A DNA stretch of 12,477 nt, taken from assembly GCA_947258735.1 (NCBI GenBank), contig CAMYJJ010000067.1, positions 1-12,477 on the forward strand, given 5' to 3'. Source of the stretch: Thermodesulfovibrionia bacterium (GTDB lineage: Bacteria; Nitrospirota; Thermodesulfovibrionia; UBA6902). A program made the translations under genes and the position numbers. Shown here one piece after another: positions 1 through 8,428 of the stretch (positions are counted from its first letter, which is position 1; every line of letters begins with the position of its first letter). The notes beneath the pieces were generated by a model. It had not been told where the DNA came from, searched no databases, and saw nothing but the letters and a program-made list of their open reading frames with translations.

Positions 1-239
1 AAGATTTTAATCAGCGCAAAAATCAATATCTACCATGGCTACGTCTTGATAATAAGATAAATTTCAGCTATGTATTTAATAAACAACCATATCTATACTG
101 GTTCAAAACTGACGACATCATAAAAACACTTGAAGAAGCAGGTTTTAAAATACTTGAGATGAAAACTTCTCACATGATTCGAAATAAAATTACTAATCTT
201 AAAGTGGGAGGGCTTTTATATATAGTGAGCAAGAAATGA
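1..239 (+). CDS. C-terminus of a probable SAM-dependent methyltransferase (5' end outside window)
   Basis: An open frame runs from the window edge (reading from base 3) to a TGA at 237-239, leaving about 78 C-terminal residues. The visible stretch contains the segment LEEAGFKILEM followed by a short strand ending GGLLYIVSKK. This resembles the last helix and the beta6-beta7 hairpin of class I (Rossmann-type) SAM-dependent methyltransferases, where a 'L..AGF.i.e' helix precedes a closing strand ending in Lys. The SAM-binding glycine motif would lie upstream of the window and cannot be seen, so the assignment rests only on the C-terminal pattern. Position directly before a sugar transferase and a sugar aminotransferase suggests a role in modifying a surface polysaccharide or its sugar precursors, but the substrate is unknown. 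It could also be a glycosyltransferase tail, which I consider less likely. Confidence 0.55.
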   Translation, partial: DFNQRKNQYLPWLRLDNKINFSYVFNKQPYLYWFKTDDIIKTLEEAGFKILEMKTSHMIRNKITNLKVGGLLYIVSKK

Positions 240-392
240 AGATTAATAAGATCGTGGGATTTTAATTATTAATGATGCACTTGCTTATAGTTATATTTAT
301 TTCAGATGCATATTACTCCATTTCGTAACCACATATGAAACTGAGAAAATCATCGGCAATCAACATAGGGCAAACAAGAATAATAATTTATT
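240..392. other. AT-rich gap before the sugar transferase
   Basis: A 153-bp AT-rich spacer between the methyltransferase stop and the sugar transferase start. I see no intrinsic terminator hairpin and no convincing -35/-10 pair. There is also no clear Shine-Dalgarno sequence just before the ATG at 393. The three genes may therefore share one transcript. The gap is larger than that between the next two genes, which overlap. Confidence 0.4.
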
Positions 393-1100
393 ATGAGAGT
401 CTTTGATTTCATCCTGGCTATAATCGGGATATTAATTATATCTCCCCTTTTCTTAATATTAGCAGTACTCGTCAAGTTTTCTTCTCCGGGACCAATTATA
501 TATTCTCAGGAACGAGTGGGACGCAATGGTCGTATATTTCTTTTGTATAAAATGCGCACGATGGTAAATAATGCCGATCAGATAGGAACTTCCGTCACAA
601 CAGGGGAGGACCCACGTATTACAAAAATTGGTCGAATTCTGCGTAAAACAAAATTGGATGAATTACCTCAACTATTCAATGTATTAAGAGGGGATATGAG
701 TATTGTTGGTCCAAGACCGGATGTGCCTGAGATTGTTAATCAATACAGTCCCGAGATGAGGAGAATATTGGAAATCCGCCCGGGCATCACGAGCAATGCG
801 ACATTGCATCTAAGAAATGAGGAAGACTTACTCTCACATGCCAATGATCCTGATAAGGCCTACCAAGATATTTTTATACCTGCAAAGATCACACTGGCAA
901 TGGAACATGTAGAGCGGAAGTCTTTTCTTTTTGATCTCAGTGTTCTTTTTCAGACAGTATGGGCTCTTACAGTTGGCAAAATATTCCCGATAAAAGAAGA
1001 TGATTTTATTACTGAAATTAAACAGAATATAGAAAAATCGAACAGAACTACAGTGAATAAATTTCGTTCTTATAAACAGGATATAAAGGAAATGCAATGA
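393..1100 (+). CDS. Monotopic phosphoglycosyl transferase (bacterial sugar transferase, PglC/WbaP catalytic domain)
   Basis: Complete 235-residue protein of the bacterial sugar transferase family. These enzymes transfer a sugar-1-phosphate from a UDP-sugar to undecaprenyl phosphate on the cytoplasmic face of the inner membrane, the priming step for polysaccharide or glycan repeat units. The N-terminal hydrophobic segment (about residues 4-28) contains a Ser-Pro (17-18), as in the re-entrant helix of PglC-type enzymes. Further family marks are YSQERVGRNG (37-46), KMRTM (53-57), the catalytic Asp-Glu pair D89-E90 in KLDELPQLFNVLRGD, and VGPRP (105-109). It lacks the extra N-terminal membrane helices of full WbaP proteins, so it is the compact form, slightly longer than the usual ~200 residues because of a C-terminal extension. 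The start is fixed by an in-frame stop at 384-386. The stop overlaps the next start (ATGA, 1097-1100), implying translational coupling to the aminotransferase. The sugar specificity cannot be read from the sequence. Confidence 0.93.
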   Translation: MRVFDFILAIIGILIISPLFLILAVLVKFSSPGPIIYSQERVGRNGRIFLLYKMRTMVNNADQIGTSVTTGEDPRITKIGRILRKTKLDELPQLFNVLRGDMSIVGPRPDVPEIVNQYSPEMRRILEIRPGITSNATLHLRNEEDLLSHANDPDKAYQDIFIPAKITLAMEHVERKSFLFDLSVLFQTVWALTVGKIFPIKEDDFITEIKQNIEKSNRTTVNKFRSYKQDIKEMQ

Positions 1101-2200
1101 TACCGATAATAAGACCTACATTAATTGACTTTAAAGATGTGGAAAAAGAATTCCGCGAAGTCTGGTCATCAGGCCAGGTAACTGTCTCCAAATACACAAA
1201 ACTATTTGAAGAGAAAGTAAAAAAAACATTAAAAGTCAATAATGTTATTGCGGTTGCAAACTGCACATCAGGTCTTATACTTGCGGTCAAAGCACTGGGC
1301 CTGAAAGGCGAAGTGATCCTGCCTGCTTTTACCTTTGCCGCAACCGCCCATTCACTAGTCTGGAATAACGTAAAGCCTGTCTTTTGTGACTCTGAAAAAG
1401 GGACGTACAATATTGACGTAAAAAAGATTGAGCCTCTCATTACAGAACGCACAACCGCAATTATGCCCGTGCATATTTTCGGCGTCGCACCCAGGATTAA
1501 TGAGCTTGAAAAACTAGCGTCAAAATATAATCTGAAATTAATATTCGATTCAGCTCAAGGCCTGGGGGGCAAATATAAAGGGAAATTGTCCGGGGGATTT
1601 GGAGATGTCGAGGTTTTCAGCATGAGCCCCACAAAAGTCGTCAGCTCCATTGAAGGGGGACTCGTCACGACAAACAACGATGAACTTGCGGGAAAAATCA
1701 GGCAAATGAGAGATTATGGGAAAAGTCATGATGGCGAGGATATGGACTATATTGGATTGAGCGCCCGGATAAGTGAATTTCATTCAATCGTGGGGCTTAA
1801 GAATTTTTCTCACAGGAACAATCTCATAAAAAACCGGCTTAATCTAATAAAGCTGTACAAAAAGCACTTGAATGATCTCAGGGGTGTATCGTTCCAGAAG
1901 GTTCCTGATTATTGTAAATCTACGGGCAATTACATGGTAATTTTCATTGATGCTGAAAAGGCGCCTTCCTCAAGAGATGAAGTGCACAACTTCCTTAAGC
2001 AGAAGGGGATTCAGAGTAAGAAATATTTTTATCCTGCGCTGCACATGCAAAAGGCATATTTTAAGTACAGGAAGAAATATAAAGGGAAGCTCCCCGTTGC
2101 AGAGAAAGCTGCTCAGGAAGGCCTTGCTCTGCCGCTATACAGTCACATGGATAAAGGGTTAGTCAGTGAAATATGCGGCAAATTAAAGGAAATTCTTTAA
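1097..2200 (+). CDS. DegT/DnrJ/EryC1/StrS-family PLP-dependent sugar aminotransferase
   Basis: Complete 367-residue protein, normal length for this family, which transfers an amino group (usually from glutamate) to a nucleotide-linked keto-sugar in the cytoplasm. The N-terminal region has the typical SSGQVTVSKYTKLFEE segment (24-39). NCTSGL (55-60) contributes to PLP-phosphate binding, and LPAFTFAATAHSLVW (75-89) is the usual family helix. The Asp of FDSAQ (D151) would contact the PLP ring nitrogen, and K180 in FSMSPTKVVSSIEGG is the expected Schiff-base lysine. The frame starts in the ATGA overlap with the sugar transferase, a standard coupled arrangement. The pairing suggests that the amino sugar made here is, or becomes part of, the glycan primed by the neighbour. 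Whether it is a VioA-, WecE-, PglE- or FdtB-like enzyme cannot be decided without phylogeny. Confidence 0.93.
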   Translation: MIPIIRPTLIDFKDVEKEFREVWSSGQVTVSKYTKLFEEKVKKTLKVNNVIAVANCTSGLILAVKALGLKGEVILPAFTFAATAHSLVWNNVKPVFCDSEKGTYNIDVKKIEPLITERTTAIMPVHIFGVAPRINELEKLASKYNLKLIFDSAQGLGGKYKGKLSGGFGDVEVFSMSPTKVVSSIEGGLVTTNNDELAGKIRQMRDYGKSHDGEDMDYIGLSARISEFHSIVGLKNFSHRNNLIKNRLNLIKLYKKHLNDLRGVSFQKVPDYCKSTGNYMVIFIDAEKAPSSRDEVHNFLKQKGIQSKKYFYPALHMQKAYFKYRKKYKGKLPVAEKAAQEGLALPLYSHMDKGLVSEICGKLKEIL

Positions 2201-2312
2201 CAATATAGAAGTCTGCTGCTGAACGTGTCCTTTATCACCATCAACTATTATTTCCTCATTTTAACAGGTTACCGGCCCAAGATATCGATACCAGTTTCAA
2301 AGTTAGGCATTT
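2201..2312. other. Short gap between the aminotransferase and the IS remnant
   Basis: Non-coding stretch after the aminotransferase stop. No terminator hairpin with a T-run is visible. About 2266-2303 is probably the outer end of the adjacent IS3-type element: read on the - strand it follows the transposase stop at the spacing expected for a terminal region. I could not find a partner inverted repeat, so its exact border is not defined. Confidence 0.35.
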
Positions 2313-2559
2313 TCATGCGGCAGCCCCATTGCTGATCCGCACCTGTTCTGCGTATATTGCAGGTGTTTTACCTTTCAATGACCCGTGTGGCCTAAACCGT
2401 GTTGTACTCTTTTAGCCACTGCGCTATTACTACCCTGGCTTCTTGGATAGATGTAAATATCCAGCGATCAAGGCAACCATCACGGAAGATGCCATTGAAT
2501 GATTCACAGTATGCATTTTGCCATGGACTGCCCGATCAATGTAATGCGTTCCAACTCAT
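2313..2559 (-). pseudogene. IS3-family transposase (OrfB) C-terminal remnant, frameshifted
   Basis: Read on the - strand, this stretch encodes the tail of an IS3-family DDE transposase (integrase catalytic core, rve type). It contains SPWQNAYCESFNG, which carries the last catalytic Glu, then FRDGCLDRW and QEARVVIAQWLKEYNTV. After a one-base frameshift it resumes with RPHGSLKGKTPAIYAEQV and ends at a TGA at 2313-2315. Two lesions are visible. A TGA at 2536-2538 lies just before the catalytic-Glu segment, where IS3 proteins often have Trp. An extra base lies in the AAA run near 2394-2396 (+ strand), between NTV and RPHG. The N-terminal two thirds and OrfA are missing. It is a dead remnant between the polysaccharide genes and the giant protease, and suggests past insertion or rearrangement here. 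Homology fades upstream of about 2559. Confidence 0.85.
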
Positions 2560-2589
2560 TTTTCCTTCCTCACTTTAAAAGTTAAGTTC

Positions 2590-5500
2590 TTACTTCACCT
2601 CAACAGTCCCATCCTCCATTGTGATCGTTCCCTCTGTAACGGTCATGTCCCCATTAATGGACGTGAATCCCTCCATTCCTGAATAGCTGCAGTCAAGGCC
2701 GCCGACAAGGCTGATTGAGATATCGCGGTCACTATTGAAACTTTCATTCAATGTAATGGCCTTCATCTCAATTATATGCCCGTCCACTGTATTTGGATCA
2801 CTATAGGCACTCTGCAGTGCCGGATGGTATACTGTCGTTGTCCCTGTCTTGACCGCCCTCGCAGGTGGCCCCCCGGGATAGATGTTCAGATCACTGTCGT
2901 TACAGTCTGTGTTGTCCAATACATAGTCCGGCGGACCTGATGGCTGGTCACATTGCTGTATATTAACAGTAGGATTGCCATAGTTGTCACCGTCAGTATC
3001 AGGATGCCAGTATGTATCCGGATGGATGGCAGCATCCCCATCATTACAGTCAGTACTGTTTAATACGTAGTCCGGCGGACCTGCAGGCCGGGAACATTGC
3101 TGCTGGGGATTTGACAGCGTGCCGAAGCCGTCACTGTCCGTGTCCTCGTACCAGGAGGTCGCTGGATTTATCGCTGAATCAGTGTCATCGCAGTCCGTGC
3201 TGTCCGTCACATAGCCTGCCGGCATATCGCACGCTACTATTGTGTTACCGGCGTCTCCATAGCCGTCTCCATCTGAATCACTGTAGTAGATAATCATGCA
3301 TACCTCAAGCCCCATTTCATCCATATACCAGCCTGCATAATTGTTATTAATGTCATCAACTGTATCAAATGTTAATTTAAACAGCGCTGTTTCTCCGGCA
3401 TAGCTTTCCAATGGGATATCAACTTTGTACCACTGGTTTTCCCTGCCTGAAAGGGTTTTTATCACTGTCCAGTTCTGTCCGCCGTCCGTGGAAATGGATA
3501 CTGTTCTTATATCATTGGCCTCTTCATTCTCTGTCTGCTCCCAGCTCCAGAATGAAAACATCTCTGATGATCCGATATCATAGGGAGGAGAAATGACGGT
3601 CCCGCTGTTTGCTGTGCCGGTGTCATAATCCCCGGTGCTATCCTGACCATACCACCAGGAACTGGTGCATGCTGATGCAAAAGGCCGTCCGCCGGGAGTG
3701 GCTGAATCAGCCACCTCATGCCAGAGCCCGGTAGCGGGCATGACTTCATCCGCTCCTATATCGACTATGCAGTTGATTATCCGGGCGTCCCCTTCGAAGT
3801 CCGAGGTGGTTGATGCTGCAGCAGCGTTATCGCCCATGTTGATGAGCGGCGACAGGTATGACAGGTGGTAATTCCCGTCTGCGTAGAGGGGATCCACATT
3901 GACATTGTTTCCGAGGTCATTGTAAGGACCTACTACAACTCCTATATCAGAATAGGAGGCAGTGACTAAACCTCCTGTAATATAAATATCGCTGCTGGAA
4001 TTCCCCCAGACAACAGTATTATATATGTCGATTTCTAATTCACCCACACCATTTGAAGAACTATGTACTCCAATGTTATTACTTGTGATTGTATTATTCA
4101 TCAGATTTATAAATATTCTTTCATCCCAGCCCTGTCTTACACTAATTCCTGTGCCATTGCCTGCTATTATATTGTTAATCATATGATGATATTGATATTC
4201 ATAATCGCCTTCTATTCTAACACCATAGCTGTTATTAATTATTTTATTATTGATAAGTAATAGAGACGAAACCCATGGTTGATAAGAATCAATCCCGTAG
4301 TCATTGTCTAACACTATGTTATTGATCATAGTCAATAGGCTGACATCTCTTATCTTAACGCCGCTGAGATTTTCTGATATAATGTTATTTAAAAGAGTTA
4401 ATACTATCTCTTGCCAACCAACAGCTATGTGGCCTTGTATGGTGTATGCTCTGACACCGTAACTGCCATTTGTGAGAGTAAATCCTTCTATGGTAATTTC
4501 TATCTGAATATCATCATCATAATAATATAAATAAGGATCAAGATAAAAAATCATTCCAGCAATCAACCCGCTATATGGTATGATACTACCTCTACCATTT
4601 GTTTCTCCATCAATGACAGTCAGGGACGGGTCTTCATTCCGCACACTAAAATCACTATTCCAGCCACCCTGGATAGTCAGGCCTGAAATTGTTCTTTCTA
4701 TTACAACATTTTCATGATACGTCCCCTGGGCTACCTTAATGGTATCAGAGGAATTAGACTGCAAAAAGGCATACTGAATAGTCCCGCATGGAAATAAAGG
4801 ATCTGAGCAGTCACCGGTATCAACTCGCCCTTCCAGCACATATCGGTCACGGGATATAGGAACTGTATAGTCAAATGTCTCATTTGCCGGTGATAGCGGG
4901 GTGCCGCATGTGTCATCATCACCGGTGACCTCAAGAGTTTTTATTCTGTCCGTCCATCCAGCAGTATCGACCATGCTTGCTTCAGCATGATTTCCGCTAA
5001 AGAGCACTCTTGGACAGTTGATTAGATCTATTTCCGTTCCATGAGAAGTGTCAGTTGGGGGTTCTCCGTCATTTGTGAGATAAATTCCATCTATCAAATG
5101 ATTTCGTTCACGCACCCATATATTGATTGTGTGAATCCCCGGGGTTAAATTAATTGTATTTGTCCCGGTCTGGATACTTGATGACCACACCCACTGGTTG
5201 TATGTTCCCCCTTCATGCAGGGCTCCTACACAGGTACCATCCACCCCTATAAAAAGTGAGTCTGTAGATGTATCCGCGGCATACCCTCTCATCCACACCG
5301 TATACAAGTCTGCGTCATTTTCGTTCACATACACCCGGAATTCTTTTCCCTCGTCAACAGGTGGGCAGCTGCTCCCACTCCCTTCGTCACTCCTCAGGTA
5401 CCCGCTTCCAAGATAACCCCCCTGTGCCGTCTCTTCCAAAAACGTTCCCAATCCCTGGACGATAGTTCCTGAAAAATCTTCCGCATCTATATATGTACCG

Positions 5501-8415
5501 CCCGGATTTACATAGCATAACGGAAGCCTCTCCGTCACCGTGTACGTCAGGTTCTTCGTATTGACTGTGTTCACTATCGAAGTCAGATCTATTGTGTTTC
5601 CGGTCAGTGATTGGTCCTCGGTTATCGATATGAACCCTGTCTCTACACAGACACCTTCCAGATTGGCCGTGATTGTGTAACTTCCCGCTGCCCATCCGTA
5701 CACGCCTATATACCATACAGTCGCGCCGGTATTTGGTAATATGCATGTCTCTGCACTTGTACCGCCGCTGAATGATCTGCAGTCGTACGTACTCAACGTA
5801 GGCAAGAGCCCGGCTCGTACATACAGGTCAACATCTGCAGATAGACCCGTTAACAGAGCCTCCAGCTCTATGTCTGTAGCAGAAGAACTGATCTGGTAAT
5901 ATTCCCACTCCTTGTAAGCAACAGAACCTGTTTCTGAAACGCCAGAAACAAGGACTGTCATTTTAATTTTAAATTCGTCCGCCCCTATGTCCGTCGTTGC
6001 TGTGCCGTTGCCATCTCCGTCTATCGGTCTTATATCCCCGTCAAAGTCAGCAGAGGGCGCATTAATGTCTGTTCCCGCATCTATGCAGGGTGAGCCTGCC
6101 TGCAAATGATAATCACTGTTGACATGATTTATAAAAAGGGGATCAGCATTGATATTATTGCCGAGGTCATTATACGTACCGGGTTCGACAGGGTCATTTA
6201 CGACATCCCCTATATCAGAATAGGATGCATTCACTACGGTCGTACTATTAGGGCTCTCATTAAGAAAAATGTCATCACCACTGCCTGTCGCGGAATTCCC
6301 CCATATGATCGTGTTTATTATATCTACTGTTGTGTTTGAGAAAGACCGTGACTCTGCATATAATCCCCCGCCATCAGACGTGGCACTATTCCCTTTTATC
6401 GTGTTGTTTATGAGAGATAAATTTATCGTTCCGTAACCTTGTGCGGATATATAAACTCCCCCTCCCTCAGGCGAACCACTATTCCCTGTTATTACGTTAT
6501 TTGCAAAAACCGCTGTGATCCTGCCAAGAGAATACAGATAGACTCCGTTTGAGTTATTTCCTGTGATCATATTGTTGTTAAGGTATAAATTAATTTCTAC
6601 ATAGGAGGCAGTTGCGGTATAAATCCCTGTATCAAGATTCCCTGTTATTACATTGTCATTAAGGTTTAATGTAATCCTACTGGAAAAAGGACAGCATGTA
6701 GCATGTGTAATAATTCCCCTGTTGCCGTTTGTGATCGTGAAGTTTTGTATCGTTATCTCTATCTCTATTTCATCTGCTGCAATAGCAATTACGTCCCCGT
6801 CAGCAATCCCATCTTCCGTTGTATCTCCATCTACTACCGTTAGTGAAGGATCTTCATTTCTCGTGCTGAAATCAGTGCTCCAGCCTCCCTGCACGAATAA
6901 GCCGGTGATGTAAAATGGTATGGAAATATTTTCATTGTAGGTGCCCTGGGCCACTTTGATGTAATCATAATGACCTGCCTGGTCTATGGCATATTGTATT
7001 GTCCTGCATGGTGATAATGGATTTGTACAGTCTCCTGCATCAATGCCTGCGGGACCTACATATCTTTGTTCTCTGTATGTTGCACGGGGTTTGGCAATGT
7101 TATTTCTGGGGTCAATGATTTGACCGCCCGTTAATAGGTAGTCTTTTATGTCTGTCGGTGAATAGTATGATCCTGTTTTGCTCTCCGCATAGCTCTGCAG
7201 CAGAGCGGCCAGACCGGCAGCATACGGAGATGCAGCAGAGGTACCTCCAAAGGTTCCTGAATAACCTCCGCCGTCTGTCGGGGTGTATGCATTATTACTG
7301 GGCGCAAGCATATCAAGAATCTCAGCGCTGTTTGAGTAACATGCGACCTGGTCCGGAGATGTCGTTGCATCACTGCATACCCCATATGTGGGACTGCCAA
7401 TGTCGGCATCATATACTGCTCCCACTGATATCGCGTTACTCAGGCACGCCGGGGATCCTATTCCATCCACATACCCGTCATTTCCGGAGGAGACCAGTAA
7501 CGTGATTCCATTTGCTACTGCATTGTTTGCCGCGGCAGCAAGAGATTGATGGCTGCCGTCGCATGATGATAAATATTTACCTCCCCCAAAACTCGTATTG
7601 ATGACAAGAATGGGATTGGCCGGATCATCGTTCTTATGAGATACAGCCCACCCCCACGCCGCAATGATATCAGATTCATATGCTCCACCGCTGCATCCAG
7701 AGATAATCTTAAGTGCATACAGCTTCGCATTGTGTGCCACTCCCCCTATATAATCACCCGGCCCCGATGCAAGTGTCCCCGCAGCAATGCCGGCCACAGA
7801 TGTGCCATGTCCCTCGCAATCCAGAGGATCAGCATCAATGTCACCAAAATCATAGCCCCCGATCACCTTGCTGTTGGGGAATCCGCCTCCTCCAAGCATC
7901 GGGTGGTTATAGTCTATCCCCGTATCCACTACCGCAATCGATACTCCCGATCCATTATATGACGTTCTGGCGGGCAGCGCGTTCATCAGCGGTATCCCCT
8001 GCGCCATATGCGCCTCGACCTTTGCGTCTTCTTCAATTACTGCCACGTCAGATAACGACGCTATTTTCTGGATACCCTTTTGATCAACTCTTGCAGAGAA
8101 GCCCAGGATATTTTTAAACCGATGCTTTATTTTCAGCTGTGATGCGGGGATCTTGTTTAAAACACTGTTCTGCCTCGAGTGTATTGATGCCTGACTCGTC
8201 GCCATCTGAGCCGGGTGGTCAGCCTTGACCGTAGGAATAAAGTCCTGGTATCCCTTTAGCAGTACTATGACATCGAGCTGCTTGTCTCCGCGATTCAGCT
8301 TTTGGAGGGTTTTTGCATCTATTTTTCCATGAGTTACATTACTGCCAAAGGTCAAACTGGCGCTGAGAGTGAAAACTGAAACTAAAAGAATTACCGTTAT
8401 CGAATTACGCTTCAT
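2590..8415 (-). CDS. Giant secreted S8 (subtilisin-like) serine protease with two beta-helix modules, PPC and Asp/Cys-rich repeats
   Basis: Encodes about 1941 residues. I place the start at ATG 8415-8413, not the longer in-frame ATG at 8508, because it is preceded by a strong purine-rich ribosome binding site and begins a clean signal peptide (MKRNSITVILLVSVFTLSAS). Domain order, approximate residues: signal peptide 1-24; I9-type inhibitory propeptide 35-135; S8 catalytic domain 150-440 with D164 (VVDTG), H203 (GHGTS), oxyanion N312 (SSGND) and S393 (GGTSAASP), all intact; beta-helix module 1, 450-810, ending in a GSPCIDAG...DIGADE tail; PPC domain 815-920; a probable carbohydrate-binding-like beta domain 975-1125; beta-helix module 2, 1190-1560, homologous to module 1; a jelly-roll/MAM-like domain 1563-1705; three Asp/Cys-rich MopE-like repeats 1710-1850; and a beta-rich tail to 1941. 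Likely secreted and calcium-stabilised. No C-terminal LPXTG, PEP-CTERM or transmembrane anchor is visible. The propeptide and triad predict active protease; the substrate is unknown. Confidence 0.92.
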   Translation of the reverse strand: MKRNSITVILLVSVFTLSASLTFGSNVTHGKIDAKTLQKLNRGDKQLDVIVLLKGYQDFIPTVKADHPAQMATSQASIHSRQNSVLNKIPASQLKIKHRFKNILGFSARVDQKGIQKIASLSDVAVIEEDAKVEAHMAQGIPLMNALPARTSYNGSGVSIAVVDTGIDYNHPMLGGGGFPNSKVIGGYDFGDIDADPLDCEGHGTSVAGIAAGTLASGPGDYIGGVAHNAKLYALKIISGCSGGAYESDIIAAWGWAVSHKNDDPANPILVINTSFGGGKYLSSCDGSHQSLAAAANNAVANGITLLVSSGNDGYVDGIGSPACLSNAISVGAVYDADIGSPTYGVCSDATTSPDQVACYSNSAEILDMLAPSNNAYTPTDGGGYSGTFGGTSAASPYAAGLAALLQSYAESKTGSYYSPTDIKDYLLTGGQIIDPRNNIAKPRATYREQRYVGPAGIDAGDCTNPLSPCRTIQYAIDQAGHYDYIKVAQGTYNENISIPFYITGLFVQGGWSTDFSTRNEDPSLTVVDGDTTEDGIADGDVIAIAADEIEIEITIQNFTITNGNRGIITHATCCPFSSRITLNLNDNVITGNLDTGIYTATASYVEINLYLNNNMITGNNSNGVYLYSLGRITAVFANNVITGNSGSPEGGGVYISAQGYGTINLSLINNTIKGNSATSDGGGLYAESRSFSNTTVDIINTIIWGNSATGSGDDIFLNESPNSTTVVNASYSDIGDVVNDPVEPGTYNDLGNNINADPLFINHVNSDYHLQAGSPCIDAGTDINAPSADFDGDIRPIDGDGNGTATTDIGADEFKIKMTVLVSGVSETGSVAYKEWEYYQISSSATDIELEALLTGLSADVDLYVRAGLLPTLSTYDCRSFSGGTSAETCILPNTGATVWYIGVYGWAAGSYTITANLEGVCVETGFISITEDQSLTGNTIDLTSIVNTVNTKNLTYTVTERLPLCYVNPGGTYIDAEDFSGTIVQGLGTFLEETAQGGYLGSGYLRSDEGSGSSCPPVDEGKEFRVYVNENDADLYTVWMRGYAADTSTDSLFIGVDGTCVGALHEGGTYNQWVWSSSIQTGTNTINLTPGIHTINIWVRERNHLIDGIYLTNDGEPPTDTSHGTEIDLINCPRVLFSGNHAEASMVDTAGWTDRIKTLEVTGDDDTCGTPLSPANETFDYTVPISRDRYVLEGRVDTGDCSDPLFPCGTIQYAFLQSNSSDTIKVAQGTYHENVVIERTISGLTIQGGWNSDFSVRNEDPSLTVIDGETNGRGSIIPYSGLIAGMIFYLDPYLYYYDDDIQIEITIEGFTLTNGSYGVRAYTIQGHIAVGWQEIVLTLLNNIISENLSGVKIRDVSLLTMINNIVLDNDYGIDSYQPWVSSLLLINNKIINNSYGVRIEGDYEYQYHHMINNIIAGNGTGISVRQGWDERIFINLMNNTITSNNIGVHSSSNGVGELEIDIYNTVVWGNSSSDIYITGGLVTASYSDIGVVVGPYNDLGNNVNVDPLYADGNYHLSYLSPLINMGDNAAAASTTSDFEGDARIINCIVDIGADEVMPATGLWHEVADSATPGGRPFASACTSSWWYGQDSTGDYDTGTANSGTVISPPYDIGSSEMFSFWSWEQTENEEANDIRTVSISTDGGQNWTVIKTLSGRENQWYKVDIPLESYAGETALFKLTFDTVDDINNNYAGWYMDEMGLEVCMIIYYSDSDGDGYGDAGNTIVACDMPAGYVTDSTDCDDTDSAINPATSWYEDTDSDGFGTLSNPQQQCSRPAGPPDYVLNSTDCNDGDAAIHPDTYWHPDTDGDNYGNPTVNIQQCDQPSGPPDYVLDNTDCNDSDLNIYPGGPPARAVKTGTTTVYHPALQSAYSDPNTVDGHIIEMKAITLNESFNSDRDISISLVGGLDCSYSGMEGFTSINGDMTVTEGTITMEDGTVEVK
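2870..3283 (-). repeat. Three Asp/Cys-rich (MopE-like, putative metal-binding) repeats in the giant protease
   Basis: Within the protease, about residues 1710-1850, three units follow one pattern: D(S/T)DGDGYG or a variant, a spacer with one Cys, GPPDYVL or GYVTD, then (S/N)TDC(D/N)D.D..I.P. Two units are also similar as DNA, with the shared segment beginning near 2924 and again near 3068, a period of 144 bp (48 codons). The Asp ladders resemble thrombospondin type 3 and dockerin-like calcium loops, and the Cys pattern resembles the 'putative metal-binding motif' (MopE) family. Metal identity cannot be read from the sequence. Confidence 0.8.
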
Positions 8416-8417
8416 TT

Positions 8418-8428
8418 CTCCCCCCCCT
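8418..8428 (-). promoter_or_regulatory. Ribosome binding site with an eight-G tract for the S8 protease
   Basis: On the - strand the bases just before ATG 8415 read GAG, then eight G in a row including the SD core, then AGAA and the ATG. The GGGGAG portion can pair with the 16S anti-Shine-Dalgarno and lies at a workable distance. This supports 8415 as the start. The homopolymer is long enough that slippage could alter SD strength or spacing. Confidence 0.65.

Noticed and set aside
1048..1783. - strand open frames opposite the aminotransferase
   Set aside because: They are antisense to a gene with clear family motifs and show no features of their own.
2870..3283. Regularly spaced repeats considered as a CRISPR array
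   Set aside because: The repeats are in frame within a coding sequence, with a 144-bp period and conserved protein motif; there are no short palindromic repeats or unique spacers.
4063..4260. + strand open frames inside the protease gene, and other antisense frames across 2590-8415
   Set aside because: They lie opposite well-supported protease domains, have no ribosome binding sites, and give no recognisable protein.
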